A DNA stretch of 64,000 bases, taken from Candidatus Accumulibacter phosphatis. GTDB lineage: Bacteria > Pseudomonadota > Gammaproteobacteria > Burkholderiales > Rhodocyclaceae. A program made the translations under genes and the position numbers. Each line of letters starts with the position of its first letter. Position 1 is the stretch's first letter. The stretch lies in the NCBI RefSeq assembly GCF_012939955.1, contig NZ_SPMY01000016.1, positions 1-64,000 of the forward strand, in the 5' to 3' direction. Positions 62,517 to 64,000 of the stretch are shown one piece after another. Below the pieces are notes generated by a model that was not told the origin of the DNA, searched no databases, and saw nothing but the letters and a program-made list of their open reading frames with translations.

Positions 62517-63514
62517 CGCAAGCTCCTCTTCGGTGTGGCCGCTCATTGTATTCGCTAAGCCCAGCGTCACCGCAATCCACCCCCTTCCCCTTCCCCTTCC
62601 CTCCCCCCTCGCGCCGACCTTTACCCTCACACAAGTCAAAGATGTCGGATTCCCGATCGCCGATGCTCACCAGCTGGGTTTTCGCACACAGCGCCTGGAT
62701 CCCGGAGAGCCGGGCGAAGCTGCTCAGCCACTTCATGCTCGGCTCGATGGGCAGCTCCTTGCACCGGTCGCGCTCCGCCAATCGAGCCACGCGCACACCC
62801 GACGCGACAACGCGCGGGGGGATATGTCCGGCACCGACACAACCACCTCCCGGATTCACTCTCGCTCTGGCATTCGCTCCAGGATGTCGAGGGAGAACTC
62901 CTGCCCGCAATTCCGCATGACCATACGCTACGGCTCCGCTGCCACGGAGTTAAGTGTGTGCGACGATCAGCCCGCGAGGGGGAGCACGGCCTTGGCTCAC
63001 CGGGCCGTTTCCTGCGCTCTGGGGACGCCCACAAATTGGCGCCGCGTTCGTCGCCTGGATGGCGTCGTGGTTTACCCGCACTCCTCTCTGGCTGGTCGCG
63101 CAGCGCTGGCTTATGGGCTGTGTTCTCGCCGGGCTCGCCGTACGTCTGGCGCTGGAAGAGCGGCGAAACCTTCAGGCTCGATGGTCGGAAAAAGCGTTCC
63201 CGACACAAGGAGGCGAACGTCCGCGTATGACCAGGAGTAGAGCTTGCCACCTCGGACTTGAGTTCCTGACCCTGCTTGCAGCCCGGCGAGGCGCAAGTAT
63301 CCGAGGTCAGCGCTTTGACCCACACCTGGCGGGGCGTGCTGTGATAGGACTGGCCAGGGCGGGCAACGGGGACTCCGCCAGGCGGGCAACAAACTCCCAC
63401 CCGTCACCAGTGCTAGAATCGCGCCTCGTACTTTCCCGTCCGGTGTTGGCTTCCCTCTCGCACCTCACACACCGCCGGGGCAAACAACAAGCCAACAACA
63501 AGGAACAGCACACG
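62517..63514. other. Gene-poor region with polypyrimidine tract and transposase remnant
   Basis: No intact gene. A C/T-only tract spans about 62576-62612. The IS4-type fragment is at 62630-62810. 62811-63480 contains scattered reading frames on both strands without recognisable products. AAGGA (63500-63504) serves the CBS gene. Confidence 0.6.
62630..62810 (-). pseudogene. IS4-family transposase remnant
   Basis: The minus-strand frame reads CKELPIEPSMKWLSSFARLS, then GIQALCAKTQLVSIGDRESD and IFDLCE. VSxGDREsDIxDL is the second-Asp region of IS4/Tn5-type DDE transposases, and LPIEPSMKWL matches the segment before it. Only about 60 residues remain; no ends or target duplication were seen. Confidence 0.65.
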
Positions 63515-64000
63515 ATGGCTGAGGAAGGTCAGTTTTTTCGCCCGGTGAAGGATTTCTGCCAGCGCACGGTCGTCACCTGCAAACCGGATGACGCACTGGT
63601 GGACGTGGTTGGCATCATGCGCGAGAAGAATATCTCCAGCGTCGTGGTCTGCGATCAGAAACGACCGAGCGGCATCTTCACCGACCGCGACCTGCGCAAC
63701 AAGGTGGTCGCCTCGGGTGTTGACCCGTTGACGCTCACCGTCAGCGCGATCATGAACAGCCCGCTGGCAGTGATCGGCGAGGATGACCTGCTCTACGAAG
63801 CCCTGTATCGCATGTCACGCCAAAAGATTCATCGCCTGGCAGTGGTCGATGGCAAGGGCCGACTCTCCGGAATCATCACCGACAGCGACATCATTCGCCT
63901 GCAATCGCACTCGCCGCATCAACTGGTTCTGGACATCGAAGTGGCCCAGGACATTGAGGAAGTGAAGGTGGTGTACGGCAGGATCCAGAGCCTGGTCCTG
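63515..64000 (+). CDS. CBS-domain signal protein, N-terminal part (cut by window end)
   Basis: 162 residues visible. Two CBS domains: about residues 15-70 (VVTCKPDDALVDVVGIMREK, GIFTDRDLRNKVV) and 80-135 (AIMNSPLAVIGEDDLLYEAL, GIITDSDIIRL). The following DIEVAQDIEEVKVVYGRIQS looks like the start of a DUF294 nucleotidyltransferase-like domain, as in GlnD-related signal proteins. CBS pairs usually bind adenine nucleotides. AAGGA precedes the ATG. The reading frame is open at the window end. Confidence 0.85.
   Translation, partial: MAEEGQFFRPVKDFCQRTVVTCKPDDALVDVVGIMREKNISSVVVCDQKRPSGIFTDRDLRNKVVASGVDPLTLTVSAIMNSPLAVIGEDDLLYEALYRMSRQKIHRLAVVDGKGRLSGIITDSDIIRLQSHSPHQLVLDIEVAQDIEEVKVVYGRIQSLVL

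Noticed and set aside
62222-63514. DGR reverse transcriptase or template repeat next to the variable region
   Set aside because: No YxDD-type reverse transcriptase frame and no A-rich near-copy of 62096-62191 was seen in this stretch.
1-64000. tRNA or rRNA genes
   Set aside because: None recognised by eye on either strand; a covariance scan would be needed to exclude a tRNA.

Overview
The window is high-GC DNA (coding third positions almost all G/C) from a betaproteobacterium. Rhodocyclales, and most likely a Candidatus Accumulibacter-like organism, is the best guess. The reasons are the gene order sdhCDABE-gltA-sucA-sucB-lpd with a GntR regulator and divergent mdh, a PEP-CTERM surface protein, a large cytochrome c operon, a STAND/FGE fusion carrying what looks like a DGR variable region, and many dispersed repeats. 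The taxon is inferred from content only; no rRNA or tRNA gene was seen.

Layout. 1-5346: a composite repeat, a peroxiredoxin-like gene, gltX and a large membrane diguanylate cyclase. 5735-14603: a five-gene operon of exported diheme RoxA/MauG-like cytochromes with one lipoprotein. 14604-15869: a graveyard holding a group II intron tail, an antitoxin fragment, a MITE-like inverted repeat and the composite dispersed repeat. 15870-29354: an MBL-fold hydrolase and the oxidative TCA cluster (lpd, sucB, sucA, gltA, sdhE, sdhB, sdhA, sdhD, sdhC, all minus strand) with gntR and divergent mdh. 29487-34000: CitE-like lyase, MazG-like pyrophosphatase, rlmJ, a nitronate monooxygenase-like flavoprotein and a divergent folE-like gene that is frameshifted. 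34274-46665: PEP-CTERM protein, AEC permease, dienoyl-CoA isomerase, rluA-type synthase, NnrS, PLD-family enzyme, two membrane proteins, an RTX metalloprotease and an MFS permease. 46825-58819: pepD, lipase, aminopeptidase, a PIN/RHH toxin-antitoxin pair, a LysR regulator, a DUF3300-DUF2950 pair, rlmD, a DUF7931 protein and an EamA transporter. 58944-64000: Rpn-type nuclease, the STAND-FGE gene, a heavy-metal-domain protein, an IS4-type transposase remnant and a CBS-domain protein cut by the window end.

How it fits together. The TCA block encodes citrate to malate with E1o/E2o/E3 and complex II. It is probably regulated from the gntR-mdh intergenic region and split by a terminator after gltA. 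The cytochrome operon is the least explained metabolic unit: four diheme proteins and a lipoprotein, all exported or membrane-anchored, with no recognisable partner enzyme. The most unusual locus is 60249-62221: an N-terminal helical segment, a P-loop NTPase that lacks its Walker B region, and a C-terminal FGE/C-type-lectin domain. The last ~30 codons of that domain have the pattern expected from diversity-generating retroelement mutagenesis. No reverse transcriptase or template repeat is in the window.

Quality caveat. Four genes (9361, 33359, 54631, 60249) carry single-base frameshifts. Two of these lie in homopolymers (T7, C6), so part of the apparent decay may be sequencing error.
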